The notes beneath the pieces were generated by a model. That model did not search any database. It was given only the letters and a program-made list of their open reading frames with translations, and was not told the DNA's origin. The position numbers and the translations under genes are program-made. 64,000 nucleotides of DNA from Acidithiobacillus caldus ATCC 51756 (GTDB lineage Bacteria; Pseudomonadota; Gammaproteobacteria; Acidithiobacillales; Acidithiobacillaceae): positions 751,549 to 815,548 of the forward strand of contig NZ_CP005986.1 of NCBI RefSeq assembly GCF_000175575.2. The letters run 5' to 3'. This document shows, in pieces, positions 1 through 10,697 of this stretch. How positions within the stretch are numbered: the stretch's first letter is position 1; each line of letters starts with the position of its first letter.

Positions 1-1477
<1,477 letters not shown>

Positions 1478-1481
<4 letters not shown>

Positions 1482-2365
1482 GCCTCTCTTCCTGGATTGG
1501 GGTTGGCTTCGGCTTCGGCCACATCGGGATGCAGGGCCTGATCGAATCCCTCGTGCAGGACCTGCTGCAGGATATTGGGCAGGCTATCCTGCAATTCTTT
1601 GCTGATGCTCTCGCGCAGACGTATGCCCTCCAGGGAAAGGGCGCGCAGCACGGCAATGCTGACCTGCTCTTTCCAGACCTTTTGCAGGTGTTGGGTAAGG
1701 CGTTCCTCGAGTTCGCTCAGTACCCGCCGTTCCACTTCCTGGAACAAAAGGGTCTCGAATTCCTGGAGGAAGTCCATGTCCAGTGCTGGGCCAGCGGCTT
1801 CGGCTTCGGCGGCTGGGGTTCGGGCGCCGGCTGCCTCGTCCGCCGGGGTGGCGCTGTAATGAAAGGAGAGATTGCGGATGCGCTCCAGGGCCTCGGCCAG
1901 GTCCGCCTCTTCCATGCTGGTGGCTGGCTGCGCATCGCCGGCGGATGCGGTCACTTCGGATGTGCTGGCGCCAACGTTCACCGGGCTGGCGATGGCCTGC
2001 TCAGCTGCCACCCTGGGCACACGGTCAACGGGGTGGTATTGGTCCGCATCCTCGGGATCGACGACCGATGTCCCCGCGCTTGCGGGTACGGCCGGAGTCT
2101 CCAGGGTTGGCGCTGTCTGCGCTGGCGCCGTGGGCTCGTGCAGTTCGTCCCCCGCGGCCGGGTCTGGCGCCAAAATGGGCTCTGGATCGGGTAGCGGCCC
2201 CCGTTCGTCGGTGTCTGGCGCCTTGGGTTCCACCGTACTGCGTGAGCCGTGCCACAGGGGTGGCGGTAGTCCTTCGCGGACCAGATTGGTGAGCAGGAGC
2301 GGCTCCACGTCCTCGGGGAGCTCTTCTACGGCGAGAATGGGTTCTTGGCGCGAAGGGGATGACAT
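1478..2365 (-). CDS. Hypothetical protein between holC and valS
   Basis: A 295-residue protein with no catalytic motif I recognise. Residues about 1-165 are low-complexity and rich in Pro, Ala, Glu and Asp, so probably disordered. Residues about 195-285 form a predicted amphipathic helical segment rich in Glu, Leu and Gln, containing [20 protein letters not shown]. There is no signal peptide or membrane segment. A GGAG box lies upstream of the ATG and the stop overlaps the valS start. Some betaproteobacteria also carry an uncharacterised gene between holC and valS, so a positional equivalent is possible; I cannot confirm homology. The position suggests a cytoplasmic housekeeping role, but function is unknown. 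Confidence 0.8.
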
Positions 2366-2377
2366 GGCTGAGCTCCG

Positions 2378-2809
2378 TCAGGCTTCCAAAGTGTAGGTCT
2401 GTATAGTGTAGCCTGCCTCGCGCAGGATTCGGTACCGCTGGCGGGCGTCCGCCACACCGGACTCGTCCGGAGGGATGAAATCGAGCAGGCGCGCTGCATC
2501 CGGCAAGTTTCCGGGGAGTTCGCGCAGTCCCACCAGAGCCAAGGCTGGCGCCGGCCGCAGCACCGAAGCGTCGGTGCCGGCATAGAGGCAGACGGGTTCC
2601 TGCGGGTCGCGTCCGTGGGGCGTGAAGGCGCCGGCCTGATAGGTCCAGAGGAGATCGTCCATGCTTTCGGCCAACTCCTCATCCCGGCAGAGGATGTTGA
2701 CCTGACCCAGTACCTGCCAGGCCTTGGCAACGACTCGGCAGACGGCACGGTGCTGCTCCGTTGCCGTGAGCAGATTCGCAGGCAGGCGGTAAAAGCTGGC
2801 GCTGGGCAA
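2378..2809 (-). CDS. holC: DNA polymerase III chi subunit
   Basis: Chi is a clamp-loader accessory subunit that connects psi and the polymerase to single-strand binding protein. The 143-residue product matches the family in length and pattern: an N-terminal FYRLPANLLTATEQHRAVCRVVAKAW segment (split here only by spacing), LWTYQAGAFTPHGR in the middle, and the C-terminal RYRILREAGY segment. The predicted start is a TTG 10 bases after the pepA stop and has no strong ribosome-binding site, so translation is probably coupled to pepA. The pepA-holC-valS order is common in proteobacteria and supports the assignment. Confidence 0.88.
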   Translation of the reverse strand: MPSASFYRLPANLLTATEQHRAVCRVVAKAWQVLGQVNILCRDEELAESMDDLLWTYQAGAFTPHGRDPQEPVCLYAGTDASVLRPAPALALVGLRELPGNLPDAARLLDFIPPDESGVADARQRYRILREAGYTIQTYTLEA

Positions 2810-2819
2810 GGGCTAAGTC

Positions 2820-4322
2820 TCAGCGCGGTTTGCTGGCACGCCGCCTGAGGTATTCCACCAGAAGCGGCACAGGCCGGCCCGTCGCTCCCTTGTGCTCGCC
2901 GCTTTTCCAGGCGACTCCGGCGATGTCCAGGTGCGCCCAGGGGATATCTTCCACGAACCGCGAGAGGAAACAGGCAGCGGTGATGGTACCGGCTGGGCGG
3001 CCGCCGACATTGCTGAGATCGGCAAAGGGGCTTTTCAACTGTTCGTGGTAGACCTCGAAGAGCGGCAGTTCCCAGGCGCGATCGAGGCTTTGGCGACCCG
3101 CCTCCAGCAGATCCTGGACCAGCGTCGCGTCGGTGCCGAGCACCGCGGCCGTCTGGTGCCCCAGGGCAATGATGCAGGCCCCCGTGAGGGTCGCCATGTC
3201 GATGATGGCCGCCGGCTTGAAGCGGCGGGCGTAGGTGAGGGCATCGGCGAGAATGAGCCGCCCCTCGGCATCGGTATTGAGGATTTCAACGGTCAGGCCA
3301 CTCATGCTCTTGTGGATGTCTCCGGGCTTCGTGGCCTTGCCATCGGGGAGATTTTCCGATGCGGGAACGACGACGCTGAGGTTCAGCGGCAGACGGAGGT
3401 CGGCGGCGGCACGGATGGCGGCCAGGGCCGTTGCCCCACCGCACATATCGTATTTCATCTCGTCCATCTTGTCGGCGGGTTTCAGGGAGATACCGCCGGC
3501 ATCGAAGGTGAGCCCCTTGCCCACCAATACCAGCGGGGCGGCAGCGCTGTCGGCACCACGGTAATGCAGGACGATGAGGCGCGGTTCCTGGCGCGAGCCC
3601 TGGGCCACGCCCAACAGGAGCTGCATGCCAAGCTCCTCCATCTGCGCCGGGCCGAGGATTTCGGCCTCGATCCCGCGGCTGGACGCCATGGCCTCGGCCT
3701 GCTCGGCGAGCCAGGTGGGGGTGCAGACGTTGCCCGGCTCATTGGCGAGATCTCGCGCCCACGCCGCAGCCTCGCTGGTGATACGGGCGGCGTCGGCGGC
3801 GGCGAAGATAGCCTCGCTTTGCGGGGCGAGGTGATCGTCCACGGCCAGGGTTAAGGTCTGCAATTCCCGGCGCGCAGTCTCGGCGGGCGCTTTGTGATGA
3901 TCGAAGCGATACTGTCCATCGGCGATGGCCTGTACGGCGATCTCGGCCAGCGCCGCCGGCTCGCGCGTGGGGACGTCGAGATCCAGGCCGAGGAGGGTGG
4001 CATGGACCACGCCCTTGTCGGCCAGTGCGCGACCCGCCGCGAGCATGGCTTTCTGGTAATTCAGGGCGGAGATCTTGTCGGACTTGCCGACACCCACCAG
4101 CAGGAGGCGGGCGGCCTGGATACCCGGGACATCGTAGAGGGTCAGAGTTTGACCGCATTCGCCGCGGAAATCCCCCTGCTCCACGCGCTTCTTCAGCGCG
4201 CCGGAACCCGCCTCATTCACGGCCGCCGCTGCCTTGGGCAGGTCGCCGTCGGCAAAGAGGGGGACGATGAGGCAGTCCAGAGGGTCACGGCAGGGATCGA
4301 CGGTGCGGACTACTATCTCCAA
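2820..4322 (-). CDS. pepA: Leucyl aminopeptidase (M17 family)
   Basis: Cytosolic dinuclear-metal aminopeptidase of the M17 family, which in some bacteria also binds DNA. The C-terminal half carries the signature NTDAEGRL and the metal-binding segment GKGLTFDAGGISLKP with its Lys and Asp ligands. The open frame extends upstream to 4532, but I chose the TTG at 4322. It gives 500 residues, close to the 503 of E. coli PepA, is preceded at short distance by AGGAGA, and its product starts EIVVRTVDP, whereas the upstream extension is basic and has no family resemblance. It is divergent from lptF, as in many proteobacteria; the 124-base gap must hold both promoters. Confidence 0.93.
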   Translation of the reverse strand: MEIVVRTVDPCRDPLDCLIVPLFADGDLPKAAAAVNEAGSGALKKRVEQGDFRGECGQTLTLYDVPGIQAARLLLVGVGKSDKISALNYQKAMLAAGRALADKGVVHATLLGLDLDVPTREPAALAEIAVQAIADGQYRFDHHKAPAETARRELQTLTLAVDDHLAPQSEAIFAAADAARITSEAAAWARDLANEPGNVCTPTWLAEQAEAMASSRGIEAEILGPAQMEELGMQLLLGVAQGSRQEPRLIVLHYRGADSAAAPLVLVGKGLTFDAGGISLKPADKMDEMKYDMCGGATALAAIRAAADLRLPLNLSVVVPASENLPDGKATKPGDIHKSMSGLTVEILNTDAEGRLILADALTYARRFKPAAIIDMATLTGACIIALGHQTAAVLGTDATLVQDLLEAGRQSLDRAWELPLFEVYHEQLKSPFADLSNVGGRPAGTITAACFLSRFVEDIPWAHLDIAGVAWKSGEHKGATGRPVPLLVEYLRRRASKPR

Positions 4323-4446
4323 GGCTTCTCTCCTGTGGTAATCTTTGCCGTAAGGTGACGGCGAGGGGACAGCAATATGGGCAAACATAAGCCGTGAGAC
4401 GCAGCGGATCAAGTTTGCAAGGCGGCTGCCTCCGTGGAGTCTGGCC

Positions 4447-5565
4447 TTGAGCCGTATCCACGCGCGGATCCTGCGTGACCTTTTGCGGGTCTTCGTCTTT
4501 GGCTGTCTGCTGGTGCTGGGAATCCTGGCCATTGGTCAGCTGAGTCAGCTTCTGAGTCAAGTGGCGTCGGGACAACTGCCCCTGGGGGTTACTTTGCAAC
4601 TTCTGGGACTGGCGACCCCGACCTTGCTGGTGACGGTGCTGCCACTGGCCTTTTTCTTTGCTCTGTATCTGGTTTTTTCCAATCTCTACCGCAGCAACGA
4701 GATGATGGCCATCCGCAGTGCTGGGCTGAGTCTCCTGGATTTGCTGCGTGCCTTGGCTTTGCCCATCCTGGTCATCGCCCTTCTCGAAGCGTTGCTGTCC
4801 TTGTCCTGGTCGCCCGCCGCCCAGCGGCAACTGCAGGCGGAAAGTCTGCGGCTGGCCAATGCCGCCGCCGAGGCCCTGATCCAGCCCGGCAGTTTTGCCC
4901 GCATTGCCGGCGGACACATCCTCTATGTGGGTCAGTCGGCGCCCGGTTCGGAGCACCGCTATCGGGAGATCTTCGTGGATCTGGGTGGCAAGGGTGAGCC
5001 GGATATTGCCACCGCTGCCTTTGGTGAAATTCGCAAGGACCAGGATGGTGGCATCGCTTTGGTGCTGATCCAGGGGCACCGCTATCTGGGACAACCCGGT
5101 ACCGCCGGCTTCAAGATCCTGAGTTTTGTTCACTATCGCATAGCGCTGGCGGCCCCTCAGGGAAGCTCGGATCAGGGTATCCATTGGGCGGCTCTGGATC
5201 TTCCGCAGGTGCTCCAGGCCCTGCGGGAACCACGATACGCCCGCCATGCCCTCGCCGAACTGGAATGGCGGCTCATCTGGCCCCTCCTGATCCCCGTTCT
5301 CGCCCTGCTCGCCATACCCTTGGCCTTCGGCGGGCCGCGCGGCGCGGGACGGGCCTCGGGTGCCTTGCTGGGGATCCTGACCTTGCTCGCGGCCAATAAC
5401 CTGCTGGTTTTCCTGAAGGAGGGCATCATCCAGGGGCGTATCGGAGGATTTCCCGGCCTCTTCTGGGTGCTGCTCCTGTTGGGCGCGCTGGCGGCCTATG
5501 CCTTCTGGCGGCGTCAGGGGGATCGCCCCGTGCTGCCCTCCTGGTTGGGGCTGTTACGCCCATGA
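4447..5565 (+). CDS. lptF: LPS export ABC transporter permease LptF
   Basis: Inner-membrane permease of the LptB2FG complex that extracts lipopolysaccharide and passes it to the periplasmic Lpt bridge. The 372-residue protein has the family layout: three hydrophobic segments at about 12-130 (with FFFALYLVFSNLYRSNEMMA), a soluble periplasmic domain at about 135-265, and three further membrane segments at about 275-355. The start is a TTG with GGAG ten bases upstream. The last codons overlap lptG by ATGA, so the two permeases are translationally coupled. LptB is not in the window. Confidence 0.92.
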   Translation: MSRIHARILRDLLRVFVFGCLLVLGILAIGQLSQLLSQVASGQLPLGVTLQLLGLATPTLLVTVLPLAFFFALYLVFSNLYRSNEMMAIRSAGLSLLDLLRALALPILVIALLEALLSLSWSPAAQRQLQAESLRLANAAAEALIQPGSFARIAGGHILYVGQSAPGSEHRYREIFVDLGGKGEPDIATAAFGEIRKDQDGGIALVLIQGHRYLGQPGTAGFKILSFVHYRIALAAPQGSSDQGIHWAALDLPQVLQALREPRYARHALAELEWRLIWPLLIPVLALLAIPLAFGGPRGAGRASGALLGILTLLAANNLLVFLKEGIIQGRIGGFPGLFWVLLLLGALAAYAFWRRQGDRPVLPSWLGLLRP

Positions 5566-6635
5566 AACGTGCCGATCGCCTGCTCTTTCGCGGTATGTTG
5601 GGCTACAGCACACTGGTGCTGTTCGTTCTGCTCGCACTGATGTTTGTGGCCAACCTCATCGCCAAGTCCGGTGGACCCGGCCACGGCAGCTGGGACATGG
5701 GCAAGCTCGTGACCTATATTTCCCTGCAATTACCGGACCTTGCCTACAATCTCATTCCCCTTGCGCTGCTGCTTGGTGCCTTGATCTGGGTCAGCCTGCT
5801 CAACAGCCACTCGGAGCTCGTCGCTTTGCGCATGTCCGGATGGTCTTTGTGGCGCCTGCAGCGGCCCCTGCTCTGGGTTGGACTATGGGGAGCGCTGCTG
5901 ACCTTTGCCCTGGGTGAGTGGGTAGTCCCCTACACGGCTCCCGCAGCGGAGGCCATCTGGGCCAATGGTGGGCAGGGTAGTGGTTTTCAGGCCCTTCCCG
6001 ACGGCGGAGTCTGGCTGCGCCAGGGGGACCAATTGATCCAGATCCGCGCCATAGCTGCCGACGGGAGACGCCTGGAGGGCCTGCGCATCGTCATCACCAC
6101 GCCGAGTCTCGATGCGGTCACGCGCATGCTCGATGCCAGGGAAGCGTTGTATCGCGACGGCGCCTGGCAGCTGCAAGGGGTACAGAGTCACGTCCTGGGG
6201 GCGCAGCGCATCGTCTCCACGACGCTCGTCCAGCAGCCCTGGGATGTGCGTCTGGACCCCGGTACCTTGCGCAGCTTTTCCCATCCGACGCGCACCATGA
6301 CGCTGCCGGCGCTCTGGGAAAGCTACCAGAATCTCCAGGGTAGCGTGCTGAGCATGAACCGCTTTGCGCTGGCTTTCTGGAAGCGGGTGACCTATCCCTG
6401 GGTTGGGCTCGTCATGATCTGGCTGGTCGTTCCCCTGGTCACTCGCAATCCACGGGGTGGCGGTCTGGCTGGGCGCATATTGATGGGTCTCGTTCTCGGC
6501 TTGGCCTTCCATTTTCTGACGGAGATGTCTGGGTTTATCAGTATCTCCGGAGGCATCCCTCCGGTTTTTGCCACGGTCTTCCCCTTGGCCCTGTTTGCGA
6601 GCATTGCCTGGGGATTGCAGCGTTATTACCGCTGA
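5562..6635 (+). CDS. lptG: LPS export ABC transporter permease LptG
   Basis: Partner permease of LptF in lipopolysaccharide export. The 357 residues show the same architecture as LptF: membrane segments around residues 12-125, a periplasmic beta-rich domain around 130-265, and C-terminal membrane segments ending in a TVFPLALFASIAWGL stretch. The start ATG overlaps the lptF stop. No clear terminator follows; the next 162 bases carry no gene and lead to the GTPase gene. Confidence 0.92.
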   Translation: MKRADRLLFRGMLGYSTLVLFVLLALMFVANLIAKSGGPGHGSWDMGKLVTYISLQLPDLAYNLIPLALLLGALIWVSLLNSHSELVALRMSGWSLWRLQRPLLWVGLWGALLTFALGEWVVPYTAPAAEAIWANGGQGSGFQALPDGGVWLRQGDQLIQIRAIAADGRRLEGLRIVITTPSLDAVTRMLDAREALYRDGAWQLQGVQSHVLGAQRIVSTTLVQQPWDVRLDPGTLRSFSHPTRTMTLPALWESYQNLQGSVLSMNRFALAFWKRVTYPWVGLVMIWLVVPLVTRNPRGGGLAGRILMGLVLGLAFHFLTEMSGFISISGGIPPVFATVFPLALFASIAWGLQRYYR

Positions 6636-6797
6636 GGGAACCGGTCCTGTGGATCGTCAGGGTGTTTTTTGGCGTTTTGCGTCTAATTAGGTGCAAGTCC
6701 CGGAGACGGAAGACGGAATGCGCAACGTGCGGCGTCGAACGCCAGACCGCAGTGGTGCGATACACGGCCTACATGGGACGTTTTATGGGAGAGTGCG

Positions 6798-8774
6798 ATG
6801 GAAAAGCCGCTGTTGATCCATAGATTGCAGGAATATCACCAATGGCGGCACCACATTGCTGCGGCCGTTCAGGAAATGGCGCGATTCAGTCTGAGTCTGG
6901 AGCTGCTTCCCAGCGGTACCCTCCTGCGGATGGAGAGTTTGGCCCAGGAAATACTGGACGATCAACTCAAGATATCGTTTTACGGTGAATTTGCCCGGGG
7001 CAAGTCGGAGCTCATCAACGCGCTGTTTTTTCACGATTACGGTGCCCGGCTGCTGCCTTCGGGGCCGGGTCAGACGACCATGTGCCCCGTGGAAATCCGG
7101 GCTACCTCCGGCCAGGCTGCCCATATGGAGCTCCTGCCCATACGGTCCCGAAGTCTGCGCGGCTCCGTAGAACAGCTCAAGCGTTCCCGTGAACTCTGGA
7201 CGGTGTTGCCTCTGGATAGCGATACGGCGCAAGCCGCGGCCATGGCACAACTGACCGAGACCCTTTGTGTGGGACTCAGTGAGGCCAGGCGTTGGGGGCT
7301 CTGTCCGCCCCTGGATGGTGCCAAACCCGAGCAGAGCCAGTGCCCATCTTGCGGTGACGGCAAGGTCCGCATACCGCGGTGGCGCTACGCGCTTCTGCGT
7401 CTGGACCATTCGGTTTTGCAAGCGGGCCTGGTCATCCTGGATACCCCCGGTCTCAATGCCTTGGGTAGCGAGGGTGACCTGGGCCTGGAGCTGGCGCGCG
7501 ATGCCGATGCCGTGATTTTCGTGCTGGGTGCCGATACCGGCGTGACGCAGAGCGATCTGGAAATCTGGGAGCAGGCTCTGGGACGCAGCCCACTGCTCAA
7601 CCAATTGGTGGTGCTCAACAAGATCGATACCCTGTGGGACGAGCTCAAGCCCGAGGCGGAAATCGATGCCATGGTGGAGCAGCAACGCCAGGTCGTGGCG
7701 CAGCGCCTGAATCTTCGTCCCGATCAGATCGTCGCGGTATCCGCCCAGAAGGGGCTCGTGGGGCGCATTCGCAAGGACGAAACCCTGCTGCACCGGAGCG
7801 GACTCGAGGGTCTCGAGCGCGCCATTGCCGAGGTGCTGTTGCCGGGCAAGCGCAAGGCCATCGAGGAGAATACGGGTCGACTGTTGCGGCGGGTGCTGGT
7901 GGACCAGCAGGTCTTGTTGGACGAACAGATCCAGAATCTGCGCACGGAAATGGAGAGCATGCGGCGTCTGCAGGCCCAGACCGGAGAGCAATTGCCGCGC
8001 CTTTTGGAGCGGCAGCGTAAATTGCTGGAGAGCTTTGCCCGCGATCGCAGCAGCTTCCTGCGCAAACAGCAGGAGTTTCTGGAGTTGTCCCGCACCTGGT
8101 CGCTGGAGTCCCTGGCCATGGACGGTCTGGACGGTCTGATCGAGGAGGCGCGGGCGGAGTTGCTAGCGGCCTGGACCACCGTCGGCATCTACGATCGGTT
8201 CACACGCTTTTTTGCAGAGACCATCGCCCAGTTTGACCAGGCTCTGGAGCGCGCCAATCGCTTGTCGGCCATGATGCTGGAGGCCTATCAGGGACTCGAG
8301 CAGCAGTATCTGCTCCCGCGTCTGGATACCGTCCCCTACGCGCTCTTGCCGCGGCGCGCCGAGCTCCTGTCCTTGGCCGACAGTTACGAGCGTTTTGGCA
8401 AACGTCTGGAAATCGCCGCCAAGCCCCAGGGCGTGGTGGTGCGCAAGGCCTTTCTCAGCCTCGCGGCGCAGATTCGCCGTTTTGTCGAGGCCACACGCCG
8501 GGATCTCACGAGCTGGGTGGATGAGGCCCTCGAACTGATGAACCGGCAGCTGGTCCTGTATGCCGAGCAGTCCGACGAGAAACTCCGTGCTCTGGAGTCC
8601 ATTGTCGAATCTTCCGTGAACATCCAGCCCCGCATCGAGGCCCTCATGGGCAAGGAGCAGGTATTGCAGCGCCAGGCCCAGGAACTTCAGGCCCTGCGTG
8701 ACCGGCTCCAGAACCTGTTCCGCTGGACCGAGGAGGATTCGCAGGGGTTCCACACCCTGCGCCTGTCCTCTTGA
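6798..8774 (+). CDS. Dynamin-family GTPase with a Cys-rich insert
   Basis: A 658-residue large GTPase of the dynamin type. G1 is GEFARGKSELIN (about 63-74), G3 is DTPGLNALG (about 214-222) and G4 is NKID (about 274-277). The C-terminal half is long and helical, with heptad-like stretches such as DEQIQNLRTEMESMRRLQA and a second helical block up to the C-terminus, as expected for the middle and effector helices. Between G1 and G3 lies an insert with CPSCGDGK (about 184), a single CxxC that could be a metal-binding knuckle. Bacterial dynamin-like proteins remodel or protect membranes; the exact role here is not predictable. It stands alone, with a GGGAG box before the ATG, and converges on the next leftward gene. 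Confidence 0.82.
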   Translation: MEKPLLIHRLQEYHQWRHHIAAAVQEMARFSLSLELLPSGTLLRMESLAQEILDDQLKISFYGEFARGKSELINALFFHDYGARLLPSGPGQTTMCPVEIRATSGQAAHMELLPIRSRSLRGSVEQLKRSRELWTVLPLDSDTAQAAAMAQLTETLCVGLSEARRWGLCPPLDGAKPEQSQCPSCGDGKVRIPRWRYALLRLDHSVLQAGLVILDTPGLNALGSEGDLGLELARDADAVIFVLGADTGVTQSDLEIWEQALGRSPLLNQLVVLNKIDTLWDELKPEAEIDAMVEQQRQVVAQRLNLRPDQIVAVSAQKGLVGRIRKDETLLHRSGLEGLERAIAEVLLPGKRKAIEENTGRLLRRVLVDQQVLLDEQIQNLRTEMESMRRLQAQTGEQLPRLLERQRKLLESFARDRSSFLRKQQEFLELSRTWSLESLAMDGLDGLIEEARAELLAAWTTVGIYDRFTRFFAETIAQFDQALERANRLSAMMLEAYQGLEQQYLLPRLDTVPYALLPRRAELLSLADSYERFGKRLEIAAKPQGVVVRKAFLSLAAQIRRFVEATRRDLTSWVDEALELMNRQLVLYAEQSDEKLRALESIVESSVNIQPRIEALMGKEQVLQRQAQELQALRDRLQNLFRWTEEDSQGFHTLRLSS

Positions 8775-8811
8775 CGGGAGATGCGCGGGCTCTCGGTGAG
8801 CGGCGCCGGAG

Positions 8812-9156
8812 TCAGTGCGTTTGCGCTGCCTTTTGGCGGATGACTTCCTCGTCGAAGGCGCGATCCAGGGTTTCCGATAGCTTCAGTACCTTGCGGAACA
8901 GGGCTGGATCGGAGTCATCCGCCTGACTGCGCAGACGCAGGGCGGCCAGGCCGTCGAAGCTGCGGGCGCGATCCACGGGCGCGGCGATACCGTCGCAGGC
9001 ATTGCCGGAATAGATGGCCACCAGGATCTCCTGCGCCAGGGGGTCTTCCATTTTCCCCGCCTTGGCCTCGGCAAGGAGAGCGTCGAGATCCCGTCCCGAG
9101 GTGAGGGTATAGCCCAGATGGGTGTCGAGAAACTGGATCAGTTCGGCGTAGGTCAT
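8812..9156 (-). CDS. Conserved-looking small hypothetical protein
   Basis: The open frame begins further upstream, but the ATG at 9156 is preceded by TTAGGAGA and gives a 114-residue protein starting MTYAELIQFLDTHLGY. It is acidic, soluble and predicted to be mostly helical, with no Cys, signal peptide or membrane segment. It contains GNACDGIAAP and ends in a charged helix (FRKVLKLSETLDRAFDEEVI). It is the last gene of a leftward run that includes the GST-like, EVE-domain and cyaY genes. I do not recognise the family. Confidence 0.7.
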   Translation of the reverse strand: MTYAELIQFLDTHLGYTLTSGRDLDALLAEAKAGKMEDPLAQEILVAIYSGNACDGIAAPVDRARSFDGLAALRLRSQADDSDPALFRKVLKLSETLDRAFDEEVIRQKAAQTH

Positions 9157-9193
9157 GTCGGTTCTCCTAAAACGGACGGCTAAAAATCGGTAC

Positions 9194-9886
9194 TCAGGAA
9201 AGCTCGCGGGTGCTTCGGGCTGCCTCCAGTCCGCTGTCCAGGGACAGGCCACACTGACCGGCTACCCGTTGGAAATAATAGAGAAGGTCGATGGGTACGG
9301 TCACCCCGTCGAGAAACCGCAGGGCGTGGAAATCGGCGGTGAGGACGATATCCACGAGGCTCATCTCCTCGAGGTAGAACTTTTTTTGCGCCAGAATGCG
9401 GGCAAGTTGGCGCAACCGACCCCGGCGCTCCAACTGTTGATAGGCGCCGTAGCGATCGTTGGCCAGGGCCTCTGGTCCTTGACCGAAACGCCGCTCGCAC
9501 TCCTGCCGATACCAAGCGAAGTCCTCGGGATCCGCAGAAATCTCTGGATAGAGGGGGAGGATCGGCGCCAACAAGCGTTGACGCAGCGGCTCCAGTTCGG
9601 CGCGCCAGGCCACGAAGGCCGGCCACTCTGCCATAAGCGCCGGATTTGCAGGGGTTCTCCCCAGTTGCGCGTCCAGTTCCGGCAGGGATTCCACCGCCCC
9701 CGTCCAGCGGCGACCGTCGCCATCCACGAGCACCGGTAGATCGGCGAAACCCAGGTCGAAAGCCGTTTCCAGATCCCGAAGCGGGCGCGGTTCCAGGCGC
9801 AGGTTCAGGCCGCGCCAGGCACAGAGGAGGCGCAGACGCAGGCCCGCTGCGTCCGCGTGGCGAAAGTAGAGCACCGCTTCAGACAA
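9194..9886 (-). CDS. GST-like protein (thioredoxin-fold N-terminus, helical C-terminus)
   Basis: A 230-residue soluble protein that resembles the glutathione S-transferase fold. The N-terminal 75 residues alternate strands and helices (AVLYFRHADAAGLRLRLL, then LPVLVDGDGRRWTGAVE with the usual Pro before the third strand and an S/E pair where GSTs bind glutathione). The rest is helical. A region with KKFYLEEMSLVDIVLTADF resembles the SLADI-type helix N-cap box seen in GST and SspA proteins. Its start overlaps the end of the EVE-domain gene. Substrate and true enzymatic activity are unknown; a stringent-starvation-protein-like role is equally possible. Confidence 0.68.
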   Translation of the reverse strand: MSEAVLYFRHADAAGLRLRLLCAWRGLNLRLEPRPLRDLETAFDLGFADLPVLVDGDGRRWTGAVESLPELDAQLGRTPANPALMAEWPAFVAWRAELEPLRQRLLAPILPLYPEISADPEDFAWYRQECERRFGQGPEALANDRYGAYQQLERRGRLRQLARILAQKKFYLEEMSLVDIVLTADFHALRFLDGVTVPIDLLYYFQRVAGQCGLSLDSGLEAARSTRELS

Positions 9887-10337
9887 GGGTCACTCGCGCC
9901 AGTACCGCCTGCCACTGGCTCTCGCTGATGGGGACGATGGACAGGCGATTACCCTTGCGCACCAGCGGGTTGTCGGCGAATTCGGGCATCTCGCGCAGGG
10001 ACTCGAGGGAGACGGCTGGCACACAGTGGGCAAGGTAGGCGATATCCACCAGATCCCACCGGGGGTCCGCAGGGCTTGAACCGGCATCGTAATAGGGGCT
10101 CTGGGGGTCGAACTGCGTGGGATCGGGATGGGCCTCCGTGACGATCCGAGCGATGCCGACGATTCCGGGAACCGGTACGCGCGAGTGATAGATGAAGACC
10201 TCGTCACCCACCCGCATCTGCCGCAGAAAATTGCGGGCCTGGTAGTTACGGATCCCATCCCAGGGCTCCTGTCCTCGGGCCTTGAGATCGTCGAGAGAGA
10301 AGGCTTCGGGCTCGGTTTTCAGCAACCAGTGGGCCAT
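9879..10337 (-). CDS. EVE-domain protein
   Basis: A 152-residue protein that consists almost entirely of an EVE (PUA-like) domain. It starts MAHWLLKTEPEAFSLDDL and continues with WDGIRNYQARNFLRQM, VGDEVFIYHS and PGIVGIARIV, the ordered landmarks of the family. EVE domains bind modified bases in DNA or RNA; stand-alone bacterial versions are widespread and their ligand is usually unknown. It overlaps the GST-like gene downstream and lies 3 bases from cyaY, so it is in the same transcription unit. Confidence 0.86.
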   Translation of the reverse strand: MAHWLLKTEPEAFSLDDLKARGQEPWDGIRNYQARNFLRQMRVGDEVFIYHSRVPVPGIVGIARIVTEAHPDPTQFDPQSPYYDAGSSPADPRWDLVDIAYLAHCVPAVSLESLREMPEFADNPLVRKGNRLSIVPISESQWQAVLARVTLV

Positions 10338-10340
10338 GGC

Positions 10341-10658
10341 TCACAACCGAATCTGCAGCGTGCGGCCAAGGCGCCGGCCAATGAGCGTACCGAGAACCTC
10401 CCCCAGTTCCTGGTCAGTCTGGGTATCGCGCCAGCCCCGATCCGTGTGCTGAAAGCGCGCCGGACCATCGCTGCAGGCGAGCCAGATCTGCTCCACGGCC
10501 TCCTGGCGATTGAGGACGATGGTGCTGGAGTCTGGTAATTCCAAGGTCAGGACACTGTCCACCAGATCTGCCTCCACCTCGGGGGCGTTGCCCTCCAACT
10601 GGCCGAGAATCTGCTCCAGGGTGCGTTCTGCCGAAAGCGCAAAGGTTTCGTCGGACAT
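10341..10658 (-). CDS. cyaY: Iron-binding frataxin homologue CyaY
   Basis: Bacterial frataxin that binds iron and tunes IscS activity in Fe-S cluster assembly. The 105 residues follow the CyaY pattern: an acidic N-terminal helix (ERTLEQILGQLEG), then VEADLVDSVLTLEL, IVLNRQEAVEQIWLA, and the terminal DTQTDQELGEVLGTLI helix. The conserved QIW motif of the beta sheet is present. It lies far from the isc cluster at 56.6-62.2 kb, which is usual. It is transcribed leftward 39 bases after recQ. Confidence 0.9.
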   Translation of the reverse strand: MSDETFALSAERTLEQILGQLEGNAPEVEADLVDSVLTLELPDSSTIVLNRQEAVEQIWLACSDGPARFQHTDRGWRDTQTDQELGEVLGTLIGRRLGRTLQIRL

Positions 10659-10697
10659 GCGGTTCTCCCATGACGGATCGGCACATGATGGCCTGTG

